Shown here: positions 45,397 to 53,897 of the stretch, one piece after another
Layout of the letters: each line of letters starts with the position of its first letter
How positions within the stretch are numbered: position 1 is the stretch's first letter
Assembly: GCF_025397915.1 (NCBI RefSeq)
Contig: NZ_JALIDZ010000007.1
Coordinates: forward strand, 248,001 to 312,000
Direction: 5' to 3'
DNA: 64,000 nt
Origin: Microbaculum marinisediminis
GTDB lineage: Bacteria; Pseudomonadota; Alphaproteobacteria; Rhizobiales; Tepidamorphaceae
Position numbers and translations under genes: made by a program
The notes under the pieces: generated by a model
Databases searched by the model: none
The model's input: the letters and a program-made list of their open reading frames with translations, nothing else
Told to the model about the DNA's origin: nothing

Positions 45397-45740
45397 CCGA
45401 TTCCGCAAAGGCCCTAGTCGGCCATGTCCGCGCCGCGGATCTGGACTGGCAGGATATGGGCGACGGCACGCGGCGCAAGATCCTCGGCTACGAGCCGCAG
45501 ATGCTGATGATGCGCAACGCCTTCGAGACGGGCGTGCAGGGCCCGCTCCACAGTCACCCGCATGTCCAGTCGAGCTACATCGTCAGCGGACAGTTCGAGG
45601 TCACGATCGGCGCCGTCACCGAACGGCTAGGCCCCGGCGACGGTTTCCTCGTTCCCTCGGGCGTCGAACACGGGACGCGATGCCTGGAGGCCGGCGAGGT
45701 GATCGAGATCTTCACGCCGATCCGCGACGAGTTCGTGTAA
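45393..45740 (+). CDS. small cupin protein, last gene of island B
   Basis: A 115-residue cupin. Motif 1 is GPLHSHPHVQSSYIVSGQFE and motif 2 is GPGDGFLVPSGVEHGTRC, with the HxH and final His metal ligands. Similar small cupins follow pectin- and uronate-degradation genes (KdgF-like), where they speed ring opening of unsaturated sugars; that role here is a guess. The ATG overlaps the upstream SDR stop. A GC-rich hairpin follows directly. Confidence 0.82.
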   Translation: MTDSAKALVGHVRAADLDWQDMGDGTRRKILGYEPQMLMMRNAFETGVQGPLHSHPHVQSSYIVSGQFEVTIGAVTERLGPGDGFLVPSGVEHGTRCLEAGEVIEIFTPIRDEFV

Positions 45741-45757
45741 CGGCCCTGTCGGGGCCG
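45741..45757 (+). terminator. short GC hairpin after island B
   Basis: CGGCCC and GGGCCG pair around a five-base loop immediately after the cupin stop. There is no T run. It lies between convergent units and could end the island B transcript, but the evidence is only the stem and its position. Confidence 0.3.
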
Positions 45758-45824
45758 GGGCGGCATGACGCCGTAGTCCCCGCTCCCGATCCGATGATTT
45801 CGGTCCGGACGATGCTCCGTCGGT

Positions 45825-47033
45825 TCAGCCGCGGTCCGTCACCTCGATCACGACGGACATTGCGGTATCGCCCGCGGCGCAGCCGGTGAAGAGGCCGCGG
45901 CCGCCGCCGCGCAGCGCCAGTTCCTCGATCAGCTCGATGACGCCGCGCAGGCCCGTGGGGCCTTGCGGGTGGCCCCAGATCAGGGAGCATCCGTAGTTGT
46001 TCATGGAGGTCGCGTCGACGCCGAGATCCCGCGCCAGAACGAGGTCGTTCACCGCGAACGGATTGTGCGTCTTGATCGCATCGATGTCGTCGACCGAGAG
46101 GCCGGCGTTCTCGAGCGCGACCCGGGTGGCGGGAACCGGCGCCATCGGCATGTGCGCGAGGTCCGTTCGCGCCAGACCGAAACCCAGCAACCGAACGGCG
46201 ATACCGGGCTCCCGGCTCAGTTCCCGGGCACGATCGGAGGTCGCCAGAACCAGGGCGGCATTGCCGTCGGCGGGATGGGTCTGGCCGCCGTAGGTGACGG
46301 TTCCGTTCTCGATGACAGGCTTGAGCCGTGCCAGCCCCTCGGCCGTCGTCGGGTAGACGCCCTCGTCACCCTCCAGTTTGGCCTTCTCCTTGCGGAAGCC
46401 CTGATCCGGCACCGAGAAGGGCAGGGACATATAGCGGCGCTGGAAGGCCCGATCGTCGGCGAGCGCCATGCCGTATTGCTCCTGCCGGCGCAATACGATC
46501 TCGTGCTGTTCCTCGGTGGTCAGACCGTAGCGGCGCGCCACGTTCTCCGCCGTCGCGACCATCGCGTGACCGCCCAGCGGATCGCAGCCAAAATTGTCCA
46601 GGACCCAGTTCTCCGCCGCCCCGGTTCCGCCGGGCGCGAAGGGCGCCGGGTAGTAGATGTGGGGGCCGTTCGACGTCCGGTCGCAGGCTGCGACCAGCGC
46701 GCAGGTGGCCAGGCCGGCCCCGATTTCCTGTGCTCCCGTGAACAGGCTTCGGACCCCGGTCGCACAGGCCTGCGACACGGTTGGACCGCCGACCTGGGGC
46801 GCGCCGATGAGGCCGGCGAACCACGGCAGACCGTAGAACGAGCCCTTCTGCGGAACGGTCAGCCCGAGGACGCCGTAGTCGAATACCTCGGGCGAGATCT
46901 CGCGGCGCGCCAGCTCGTCGCGCGCGACGGCCGCGGCAAACTCGACGCTGTGCAAGTGCGCGAGGCTGCCCTGCCACTTCGCGAACGGCGTGGACCAGTA
47001 GGTGCCGTAGGGAATTTCTGCGAGATAGTTCAA
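45825..47033 (-). CDS. thiolase-family acyltransferase
   Basis: A 402-residue thiolase-fold protein. The nucleophile cysteine is in VSQACATGVRSLFTG, the histidine in IKTHNPFAVND and the second cysteine in FTGCAAGDTAMS. The NPFAVND motif places it with degradative or SCP2-like thiolases rather than classical acetoacetyl-CoA thiolases (NEAFA). It would cleave a 3-oxoacyl-CoA with CoA or run in reverse. The start is TTG at 47033 with AAAGGGGAA upstream. It is the last gene of the minus-strand unit of island C. Confidence 0.85.
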   Translation of the reverse strand: MNYLAEIPYGTYWSTPFAKWQGSLAHLHSVEFAAAVARDELARREISPEVFDYGVLGLTVPQKGSFYGLPWFAGLIGAPQVGGPTVSQACATGVRSLFTGAQEIGAGLATCALVAACDRTSNGPHIYYPAPFAPGGTGAAENWVLDNFGCDPLGGHAMVATAENVARRYGLTTEEQHEIVLRRQEQYGMALADDRAFQRRYMSLPFSVPDQGFRKEKAKLEGDEGVYPTTAEGLARLKPVIENGTVTYGGQTHPADGNAALVLATSDRARELSREPGIAVRLLGFGLARTDLAHMPMAPVPATRVALENAGLSVDDIDAIKTHNPFAVNDLVLARDLGVDATSMNNYGCSLIWGHPQGPTGLRGVIELIEELALRGGGRGLFTGCAAGDTAMSVVIEVTDRG

Positions 47034-47061
47034 ACCTGTTCCCCTTTCCGAGTCCGTGGCC

Positions 47062-48522
47062 CTATCGGCCCAAATGTATGTGGTCTTCGCCCGCCGTGAC
47101 CTCGATCCGGTCGAACCGGTCGCGCTGTATGAGTTCACGCAGCAGATGCGGAATGGCTGCCATCCCGGTCTCGTAGGGCCGTGGCGGTTCGGCCCGGCGC
47201 ATGGCCTCGATCTCGGCGGCGGGAGCGAGGTGTAGCAGAATAAGATCGGTATCGGAGATCGAGGCGCCACCAAGTCGCGCCCGGACCGTGCCGATGTCGA
47301 TTTCCTCGATGGCTTGTCCGGCGAGAACACGGGACCGCGGCATCGACTGGACCAGATCGCGGATGTCCGGATCGACGCCCGCGGCGGCCTCGGCGCCCCA
47401 TTGGCCAAGCACCAGCCGGATGACCTCGTCTGAAACCTGCTTGTAGCGCTCGCCGGAGATGACGTTGAGCGCGGCCTGACTGCACACGAACTGGGAGAAC
47501 GGCGTCACCATTATCGGATAGCCGAGATCGGCCCGGACCTTTCCGACCTCTTCCAGAACGTCGTCGAGACGGTCGATCATGCCGATCTGGCGCAACTGGT
47601 GATGAAGGTGCGAGATGACACCGCCGGGAACATGGTGCACGTACTGCGCAACGTCGAACTGCACGGGCGCGCCCTGGGCGAAGCCTTCCGTCTCGGCGAT
47701 CTCGCGGAAATGCGCTTCCACCGGCCTCAGAGCCTCCAGGTCCACGGGCACGTCGATGCCCAGGGATTTCATGTTCCTGGCGACCGCAAACACGGAGGGG
47801 AGGGACGGGCCGTCGGCCAATGGCGGCACGGCCGTATGAAGCGCATCCACCTTGTGCCGCATCGCCTCGACGTAACAGGCGGGCATGAGGCCCGTCGTGC
47901 AATGACCGTGGAACTCGACCGGTGTCGCGCCCGCGCCTTCGAGGACGGCGGCCGTGAGGGTGCGGGTGCGCTCCGGTGTCAGAAGGCCGGCCGGGTCCTT
48001 GATGAACAGCGCATCAGGGGCAAGGGCGACCGCCTCGCGTGCCTTCGTGCGGTAGTAGGCGTCGGTGTGCTTGGGCGATAGCGAATAGACCAGACCGATG
48101 ACCACCTGCATGCCGGCAGCGCGGATCATCTTCACGATTTCGGGCAGGCGGAAGTTGAAATCGTTGGACGGCTCGATGATCTGGATTCGGGAAATCCCGT
48201 GCCGTGCCAGCTGGTCGACGTAGACCTGCATGACGCTGTACGGCGTGACCTCGAAAACGGACACGCTCGGCAGCATCATGAACGACATCGGTGTCTTGCG
48301 GATGCGCTCCGACATGAGGCGCAGCCGCTCCCACGGGTCGTCACGCAGCTCCTTCACGCATTTGCGGAAATGGCCCGCGCCGAAGACCTCGATCGCCTTG
48401 AAGCCAGCGCCGTCGAGGGCTTCGGCCACGGGCAGCATCATCCCGGTCCGCATGCCCATGGCCCAGAGGCTATGGTGGCCATCGCGCAGGGTGGTGTCGA
48501 CGAGACGTATCGATTGGCTCAT
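47062..48522 (-). CDS. pyruvate-carboxylase-type carboxyltransferase (PycB / 5S-like)
   Basis: A 486-residue HMGL-like TIM-barrel carboxyltransferase. It opens with RLVDTTLRDGHHSLWAMGMR, and has the carboxylated-lysine site FIKDPAGLLTPERT, the metal site VEFHGHCTTGL and the MVTPFSQFVCSQAALNV block. This domain moves carboxyl groups between carboxybiotin and a 2-oxo acid in pyruvate carboxylase, oxaloacetate decarboxylase and transcarboxylase. It lies downstream of separate biotin carboxylase and carrier genes, so the three form a split biotin enzyme. Start at 48522 or, with an overlap of the upstream gene, 48546. The acceptor is unknown. Confidence 0.88.
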   Translation of the reverse strand: MSQSIRLVDTTLRDGHHSLWAMGMRTGMMLPVAEALDGAGFKAIEVFGAGHFRKCVKELRDDPWERLRLMSERIRKTPMSFMMLPSVSVFEVTPYSVMQVYVDQLARHGISRIQIIEPSNDFNFRLPEIVKMIRAAGMQVVIGLVYSLSPKHTDAYYRTKAREAVALAPDALFIKDPAGLLTPERTRTLTAAVLEGAGATPVEFHGHCTTGLMPACYVEAMRHKVDALHTAVPPLADGPSLPSVFAVARNMKSLGIDVPVDLEALRPVEAHFREIAETEGFAQGAPVQFDVAQYVHHVPGGVISHLHHQLRQIGMIDRLDDVLEEVGKVRADLGYPIMVTPFSQFVCSQAALNVISGERYKQVSDEVIRLVLGQWGAEAAAGVDPDIRDLVQSMPRSRVLAGQAIEEIDIGTVRARLGGASISDTDLILLHLAPAAEIEAMRRAEPPRPYETGMAAIPHLLRELIQRDRFDRIEVTAGEDHIHLGR

Positions 48523-48538
48523 GTCTTGGGGACTTCCG

Positions 48539-49918
48539 TCAGGCATTGCTTTCGGCCGCAGCATCGGCGGCGAGGAACGCGTCGATGCTGCGGGTGTTGT
48601 GGCGCATGGCGGCGAACGCGGGTTCGCCGAGCAGTCTTAGAAGAAAGGCGCGATTTGTCGAGATTCCCTCGACCTCGAACGCCTCCAGCGCACGGCGCAT
48701 CTTGTCTATCGCGGTCTGGCGATCCGGCCCGTGGACGATGAACTTGGCGACCATCGAGTCGTAGAACGGGGGGATCAGCGCGCCGGCTTCGGCATAGGTA
48801 TCGACGCGCAGGCCGTCCATGTCCGGTGCCTGCCACCGGCGGATCCGGCCCGGCGACGGCCGAAACGCGTTCTCGGGCGATTCCGCGGTGATGCGCGCCT
48901 CGATGGAATGACCGTTCGGCCCGATGTCTTCCGGAATGCTCAGGGGCTCACCACCGGCGATCCTCAGTTGCGCGGCGACCAGGTCGATGCCGGTGACCAT
49001 TTCGGTGACCGGATGCTCGACCTGCAAACGGGTGTTCATTTCCAAGAAGTAGAAGGCATTCGCCGACCGGTCGAACAGGAATTCGACCGTGCCGGCGCTG
49101 GCGTAGTTCACCTGCCGGGCGATCCGCACCGCCGCGTCGTGCATGTCGCGGCGCACGTCCTCGGGAATATCGGAGGCCGGCGCCTCTTCGATCACCTTCT
49201 GGTGGCGGCGCTGGAGGGAACAGTCGCGGTCGCCCAGATGCACGACCTGGCCCTTGCCGTCACCCAGCACCTGCACCTCGATATGCCGGGCATCGGCAAT
49301 GAAGCGCTCCAGGTACAGGGTCGCGTCGCCGAAGGCACTGCGGGCTTCCGAAGCCGTGGTTTGCAGGGTTCCGGCCAGTTCGGACGGAGTATGGACGACC
49401 TTCATTCCGCGGCCGCCACCACCTGCCGCGGCCTTTACAAGGATCGGGTATCCCATTTCCGCGGCAAAGCGCGCGGCCTCCTCCGCGTCGGATACCCGGG
49501 CGGAGCCGGGCAGCAGCGGCACATCCGCGCGCTCCGCCAGCCTGCGTGCTTCGAGCTTGTTGCCGAGCATGCGAATGGTTTCGGCAGTGGGGCCCACGAA
49601 GACGAGCCCGTTCTCGTCGCAGAGCTCCGCGAGCGAAGGCTGCTCCGACAGGAAGCCGTATCCGGGATGGATCGCATCGCACCCCGTCGCCAGCGCGGCA
49701 TGGACGATGAGGTCGGGCCGCAGATAGCTGTCGCGTGCCGGGCTCGGGCCGATGCAGACCGTTCGCGTGGCGAGCCGCGCAACCATGGACTCGCGGTCGG
49801 CTTCGGACACGACCGCGACCGACTCCGCTCCGACCTCCGCACAGCCACGGACAAGCCGGACGGCGATTTCGCCGCGGTTGGCGATCAGGACCCTTCGCAA
49901 GCGTTTTGACTCAGGCAT
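48539..49918 (-). CDS. biotin carboxylase subunit
   Basis: A 459-residue ATP-grasp biotin carboxylase. It begins RVLIANRGEIAVRLVRGCAE, carries the glycine-rich loop KAAAGGGGRGMKVV and the catalytic region VEFLFDRSANAFYFLEMNTR and RLQVEHPVTEMVTGIDLV. It carboxylates biotin on the carrier protein using ATP and bicarbonate. It could be the acetyl-CoA carboxylase AccC, but the neighbouring pyruvate-type carboxyltransferase and lack of accAD argue for a dedicated enzyme. The start overlaps the carrier gene by eight bases. Confidence 0.92.
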   Translation of the reverse strand: MPESKRLRRVLIANRGEIAVRLVRGCAEVGAESVAVVSEADRESMVARLATRTVCIGPSPARDSYLRPDLIVHAALATGCDAIHPGYGFLSEQPSLAELCDENGLVFVGPTAETIRMLGNKLEARRLAERADVPLLPGSARVSDAEEAARFAAEMGYPILVKAAAGGGGRGMKVVHTPSELAGTLQTTASEARSAFGDATLYLERFIADARHIEVQVLGDGKGQVVHLGDRDCSLQRRHQKVIEEAPASDIPEDVRRDMHDAAVRIARQVNYASAGTVEFLFDRSANAFYFLEMNTRLQVEHPVTEMVTGIDLVAAQLRIAGGEPLSIPEDIGPNGHSIEARITAESPENAFRPSPGRIRRWQAPDMDGLRVDTYAEAGALIPPFYDSMVAKFIVHGPDRQTAIDKMRRALEAFEVEGISTNRAFLLRLLGEPAFAAMRHNTRSIDAFLAADAAAESNA

Positions 49919-50474
49919 CGGCCTCGATCACGAAAATGGTCTGGCCGTATTCCACGAGGTCGCCATCCTGTGCGCGGATCTCCCGCACCACGCCGGAGCA
50001 TTCGGCGCTGATGGAACTGAAGACCTTCATCACCTCGATGAGTGCCAGCGTTTCGCCCGCGTCGACATGCCCGCCGACGTCCACAAAGGGGTCGGCGCCG
50101 GGCTCGGGGGAGCGGTAGAAGGTGCCCATCGTCGGCGCGGCGATGGCCGTGCAATCGGCCGGCACGGCGTTGTCGGGCGCCGGCCGGTCCTGGCGCGTGT
50201 CGGATACCGGCGCGGGATCGGCAGCCGCATTCGCGGCAATATCTGGAGCCGCCGGCGCGGCCGGCTCGGGCGCCACGCTCGTCGGTTGCCCGGCGGGCGC
50301 GGGCATGCTCTGCCGCTTCGCAGCCGTTTCGCCGCGGCTCAGATGCAGCGTCAGGCCCTTCCATCCGATTTCGATCACGTCGAACGGCGCGTTGTCGATC
50401 AGCCGCAGGATCTGGTCGACCTCGCTCTTCGTGAGGTCGGATCCGCCGGTCCCGTTGTCCCTGACCCCGGTCAT
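49911..50474 (-). CDS. biotin carboxyl carrier protein
   Basis: A 187-residue AccB-like protein. The N-terminal part (VDQILRLIDNAPFDVIEIGW) resembles AccB, a proline- and alanine-rich linker follows, and the biotinyl domain has the lysine in LIEVMKVFSSISAECSG. The usual AMKM is EVMKVF here; the biotinylated lysine is kept. The ATG overlaps the stop of the hydrolase gene (ATGA) and its stop overlaps the biotin carboxylase start. A separate housekeeping accB would be expected elsewhere. Confidence 0.9.
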   Translation of the reverse strand: MTGVRDNGTGGSDLTKSEVDQILRLIDNAPFDVIEIGWKGLTLHLSRGETAAKRQSMPAPAGQPTSVAPEPAAPAAPDIAANAAADPAPVSDTRQDRPAPDNAVPADCTAIAAPTMGTFYRSPEPGADPFVDVGGHVDAGETLALIEVMKVFSSISAECSGVVREIRAQDGDLVEYGQTIFVIEADA

Positions 50475-51364
50475 AGGTCGATCCTCAGAAGATCGCGCGC
50501 GAAGGTGAGCGGCCCGTCGTACTCGGCACGAATGTCGCGGGCCATATCGTCGAACAGATGGGGGCCCATCTCGTCGATCGGGAAATGGTTGCGGGCGGCA
50601 TGCTTGAGGACCGGGCTCGTCGAATCGAAATGCCCGAAGTGGGTCGGCACCAGCGACTTGACGCGGGCGCGCTTAGCGATCTTGCCCAGGTCCGTCGGCC
50701 CGGTGTGGGCGTGGATGCCGACGCCGGTGCGCTTCCGGAACTCGATGAAGCTTTCGGGGAACGTGCATTCGTGGATCAGCAGATCGGCGTCTTCGGCGAG
50801 CCGAACCATGCTCTCGCACGGCGCGGTGTCGCCGGAGAAGGCAACGGTCTTGCCCTCGGCCTCGATGCGAACCCCGAAGCACTCGTTGATGTCGTTTGGA
50901 ATATGGTCGACCAGATCCGCCGTGATCCTGATGTCATCGTCCTCGTAGACGATGCCGGGAGACATCTCGCGGATGTCCGGCCGGATCGCGTCGATGTTGG
51001 CCTTGCGGCTGGCATAGTGGGACCGGGCATCGAAATCCCCCTTGAATGCGCCGCCCTCGAACAGGTGATCCGAAAAGTGACGTACGCCCTTGGGACCGAG
51101 CAGAACGGAACTGCCCGGCCGGTCGAACATCCATCCGGTGATGATGAAAGCCGGATAGTCGCAGATGTGGTCGTGATGAAGGTGGGTGAGGCAGACCAGA
51201 TCCACGTCGGCCGGGTTTACGCCGGCGCAGACGAGTTGCCGCGTGGTCCCGGCGCCGCAGTCGAACAGGAAATGGCGACCGTTGTTGAGCGACATCAGGA
51301 TGCCGGACTGCCCCCGTATCGGGTCGGGAAATGCGGCACCGGTGCCAAGAAAAGTGACTTTCAC
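50471..51364 (-). CDS. metallo-beta-lactamase-fold hydrolase
   Basis: A 297-residue MBL-fold protein, RNase-Z-like in layout. The zinc motif THLHHDH (His61, His63, Asp65, His66) is intact, FSGDTAPCESMVRLAEDADL supplies the bridging aspartate, and PTHFGHFDS the last histidine. MBL enzymes of this subgroup act as phosphodiesterases, lactonases or thioesterases. Its position as first gene after iclR in an operon with a biotin carboxylase suggests hydrolysis of a lactone or thioester, but this is inference. Confidence 0.85.
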   Translation of the reverse strand: MKVTFLGTGAAFPDPIRGQSGILMSLNNGRHFLFDCGAGTTRQLVCAGVNPADVDLVCLTHLHHDHICDYPAFIITGWMFDRPGSSVLLGPKGVRHFSDHLFEGGAFKGDFDARSHYASRKANIDAIRPDIREMSPGIVYEDDDIRITADLVDHIPNDINECFGVRIEAEGKTVAFSGDTAPCESMVRLAEDADLLIHECTFPESFIEFRKRTGVGIHAHTGPTDLGKIAKRARVKSLVPTHFGHFDSTSPVLKHAARNHFPIDEMGPHLFDDMARDIRAEYDGPLTFARDLLRIDL

Positions 51365-51402
51365 AAACTATTCCTTTCGTGGACTGGACTGGGACACACG
51401 GG

Positions 51403-52155
51403 TCAGTCGGGTTTGCACAGGCCGAGTTCCCGGGAGATCGTGGCGCAGGAGTTCTCTATCGCCGCGATCATCGCCGGGAACCGCTTGCGCGGTACGCGCT
51501 CGGAAATGCCGCCGCAGGACACGGCTGCGGTGACCCGCCCATGGGAGTCGAAGACAGGGCACGCGAAGGCGCGCAAATGGGACTGGAAGACCTCGTCATC
51601 CACCGCGACCTTCCCGGAACGCAGGGATTCGAGCTCGTCGCAGAGCGCGTCGATATCCGTCGGGACCCGCTCGCCGAACCGGGCGATCGAGCGCGCGATT
51701 AGCTCGCGCCAGGTGTCGGGATTGGAATACGCGAGCAGGATCTTGCCGGCCGCGGTGCAATGGATCGGGCTCTCGTCGCCGACATCGGCCGAGTAGCGCA
51801 GGAAATGCCGCGTCTGCACGATGTAGAGACGCAGTATCGCCTCGCCTCGCTTGATCGACAGGTGAACCGACTCACCGGTTTCCTCACGCAGCGCGTCGAG
51901 ATGGGGGATCGCGGTCCGCAGCAGGTTGGCGCTCGACAACTTGCGGGTCGCCAGCTTGAGCACTTCGTAGCCGAGCCGGTAGCGCTTGCTGTCGGGATCC
52001 TGCTCGATCATCCCGTTTGCCTCCAGCTCCCGCAGCAGCCGGTGCACCACGACCTTGTTGAGATCGAGCGCCCGCGAAATCTCCGTCACGCCAAGCTCCG
52101 GCGTGTCGATGGTGAAGGCGGACAGCACGGCCATGGCTTTGTCGATTGTGCTCAT
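51403..52155 (-). CDS. IclR-family regulator of island C
   Basis: A 250-residue IclR protein. The winged helix reads VTEISRALDLNKVVVHRLLR and the effector domain contains HCTAAGKILLAYSNPDTW and ACPVFDSHGRVTAAVSCGGI. The ATG at 52155 (MSTIDKAMAVLSAF) suits the family; a TTG at 52209 would add 18 residues and brings the start up to an operator-like palindrome. It leads the minus-strand unit (hydrolase, carrier, carboxylase, carboxyltransferase, thiolase) and diverges from the TRAP-ligase unit. It is distinct from the IclR of island B. Confidence 0.9.
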   Translation of the reverse strand: MSTIDKAMAVLSAFTIDTPELGVTEISRALDLNKVVVHRLLRELEANGMIEQDPDSKRYRLGYEVLKLATRKLSSANLLRTAIPHLDALREETGESVHLSIKRGEAILRLYIVQTRHFLRYSADVGDESPIHCTAAGKILLAYSNPDTWRELIARSIARFGERVPTDIDALCDELESLRSGKVAVDDEVFQSHLRAFACPVFDSHGRVTAAVSCGGISERVPRKRFPAMIAAIENSCATISRELGLCKPD

Positions 52156-52214
52156 TTCGGTCTCGATCCGGCTCCCTGTAGCGACCCCTTTCAGAAGGGG
52201 TTGTTCCAAATATC

Positions 52215-52227
52215 GTAACCGTGTTAC
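52215..52227. promoter_or_regulatory. operator-like palindrome GTAAC-CGT-GTTAC in the iclR/dctP gap
   Basis: A perfect 5-3-5 inverted repeat in the AT-rich gap between the divergent iclR and TRAP units. Its size suits an IclR dimer site that could act on both promoters. It differs from the island B operator, as expected for a different regulator. Confidence 0.5.
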
Positions 52228-52296
52228 AAAAACTCGTCAACAATCACTCGCCGGCGAAAACCGCCTTGATGCGAAAAAAGAACCAAGGGAGTTACG

Positions 52297-53319
52297 ATGA
52301 AACACGTCTTGTGTGGGATTGGGGTTGCGCTCGCGATGGGCGCTTCACTCGCCACGGCAAATGCCGAAACAACTTTGATATTCAATAACTTCGTTCCAAC
52401 CGGCAGCGTCTACTACACGCACGGAATCCTGCCCTTCAAAGAGGCGGTCGAGGCGGGGACCGAAGGCCGGGTCAAGATCGAGATCACGACGGCCACGCTC
52501 GCGCCGCCCGGTGGGCAGTTCGAAATGGTGCAGAGCGGCATCGCCGATCTGGCGATCTTTTCGCCGTCATTCCTCGGCAACAAGATCCTGCTGCCCAACG
52601 TGGCGTCGCTGCCGTTTTCCGGGGTAAGCGCCGAGGCCGGTTCGGTCGCCCTGTGGCGGACCTATGACAAGTACTTTCGCGACGCCAATGAGTTTGCCGG
52701 GGTCAAGCTGCTTGGGCTGATGCGCTTTCGCTCCAAGGTCCTGTTCACAAGCGACCGCGAGGTCACGTCGCTTCCCGATATCGCCGGCCTGAAGGTGCAG
52801 GTCGTCCCGGGTGCCGGCGCCGAGGTGCTGAAGGTTCTGGGCGCGACGCCGATACCGCATCCCCAGGTTCAGGCGCACGAACTGCTCAACAGTGGCGTCA
52901 TCGACGGGACATTGACCGAATTTCTCGCGGTCGTCGGGTTCAAGGCCGACGGCGAGGTCGAGCATATCCTCGAGTTTCCCGACGGCATCGTCGCCTCCGT
53001 CCTGTCTCTTCTGATCAACGAGGACCGGTTCGCCGAACTGTCGCCCGAGGACCAGCAGGTTGTTCTCGATGCCGCGGGCGAAACGTTCGCGCGCACGCTC
53101 GGCAGCGAACTGGACGCGCTGACCCCGGCGTTGCGGGACAAGATGGTGGAGCAGGGAAAGACCCTGAACGAGGCCGGCTCGGAGTTCCTCGCGCCCGTTC
53201 GTGACGGCCTTGTCGAACTCGAGACGAACTGGATCGCTGAGGCCGACGGCCGCGGCGTCGATGGCAGGGCGGCACGGGACTACTACCTCGAGCAGTACCA
53301 GGCTGTGGCTTCGCAGTAG
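52297..53319 (+). CDS. TRAP transporter substrate-binding protein (DctP) 2
   Basis: A 340-residue periplasmic binding protein with signal peptide GIGVALAMGASLATANA. The mature start is ETTLIFNNFVPTGSVYYTHG, and LKVQVVPGAGAEVLKVLGAT and LNSGVIDGTLTE are typical. It is only distantly like the DctP of island A, so a different ligand is likely. AAGGGAG lies about seven bases before the ATG. It begins the TRAP-ligase unit divergent from iclR. Confidence 0.92.
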   Translation: MKHVLCGIGVALAMGASLATANAETTLIFNNFVPTGSVYYTHGILPFKEAVEAGTEGRVKIEITTATLAPPGGQFEMVQSGIADLAIFSPSFLGNKILLPNVASLPFSGVSAEAGSVALWRTYDKYFRDANEFAGVKLLGLMRFRSKVLFTSDREVTSLPDIAGLKVQVVPGAGAEVLKVLGATPIPHPQVQAHELLNSGVIDGTLTEFLAVVGFKADGEVEHILEFPDGIVASVLSLLINEDRFAELSPEDQQVVLDAAGETFARTLGSELDALTPALRDKMVEQGKTLNEAGSEFLAPVRDGLVELETNWIAEADGRGVDGRAARDYYLEQYQAVASQ

Positions 53320-53384
53320 CCGCGGCGCATCGTCGGCCGGCGGCAACCGGCTGAAAGTCCAAGTTCAAGCCGGACACCTCTGTG

Positions 53385-53897
53385 ATGACAGAATCCGCCT
53401 CAGACAAAACAACGGCGCCGGGCATTCCGCTCTGGATCGAGCGTCTGCTGTCCGGCGCCGTGGCGATCATAATCTTCGCCATGATGAGCCTGACCTTCGT
53501 CGACGTGTTCTTCCGCTACTTCTTCAACGCGCCGATTCCCGGCTCGTTCGAGATCGTGCAATTCCTGCTGGCGCTGCTCATCTTCTCGGCGCTGCCACTC
53601 GTCAGCGGCGCGGGCGGACACATTACGGTCGACCTGTTCGAGCACATGATCCGCGGCCGTGCCGGCCGTGTACGCCGCATCGGGGTCGACATCGTCAATA
53701 TCTGCGGCGTCGCCCTGATCGGCTATCTGATGTGGCGACAGGCGCAGACCTTTGCCCGCTACGAGAAAGTCACGGGCTATCTCGAATTGCCCCTCGCAGC
53801 GCTCGCCTATGGGCTGACGGCTTTGGCCGTCGTGCTGTTGTTCGTCCACCTTTCATTGTTCTGGCACCGTCTGCACGCAACGGAGAACGGCGCATGA
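53385..53897 (+). CDS. TRAP transporter small permease (DctQ) 2
   Basis: A 170-residue DctQ-family membrane protein. LTFVDVFFRYFFNAPIPGSF and EIVQFLLALLIFSALPLV are the family signature, and HITVDLFEHMIRGR follows. A GTG directly before the ATG could add one residue. The stop overlaps the DctM start (ATGA). Confidence 0.9.
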   Translation: MTESASDKTTAPGIPLWIERLLSGAVAIIIFAMMSLTFVDVFFRYFFNAPIPGSFEIVQFLLALLIFSALPLVSGAGGHITVDLFEHMIRGRAGRVRRIGVDIVNICGVALIGYLMWRQAQTFARYEKVTGYLELPLAALAYGLTALAVVLLFVHLSLFWHRLHATENGA

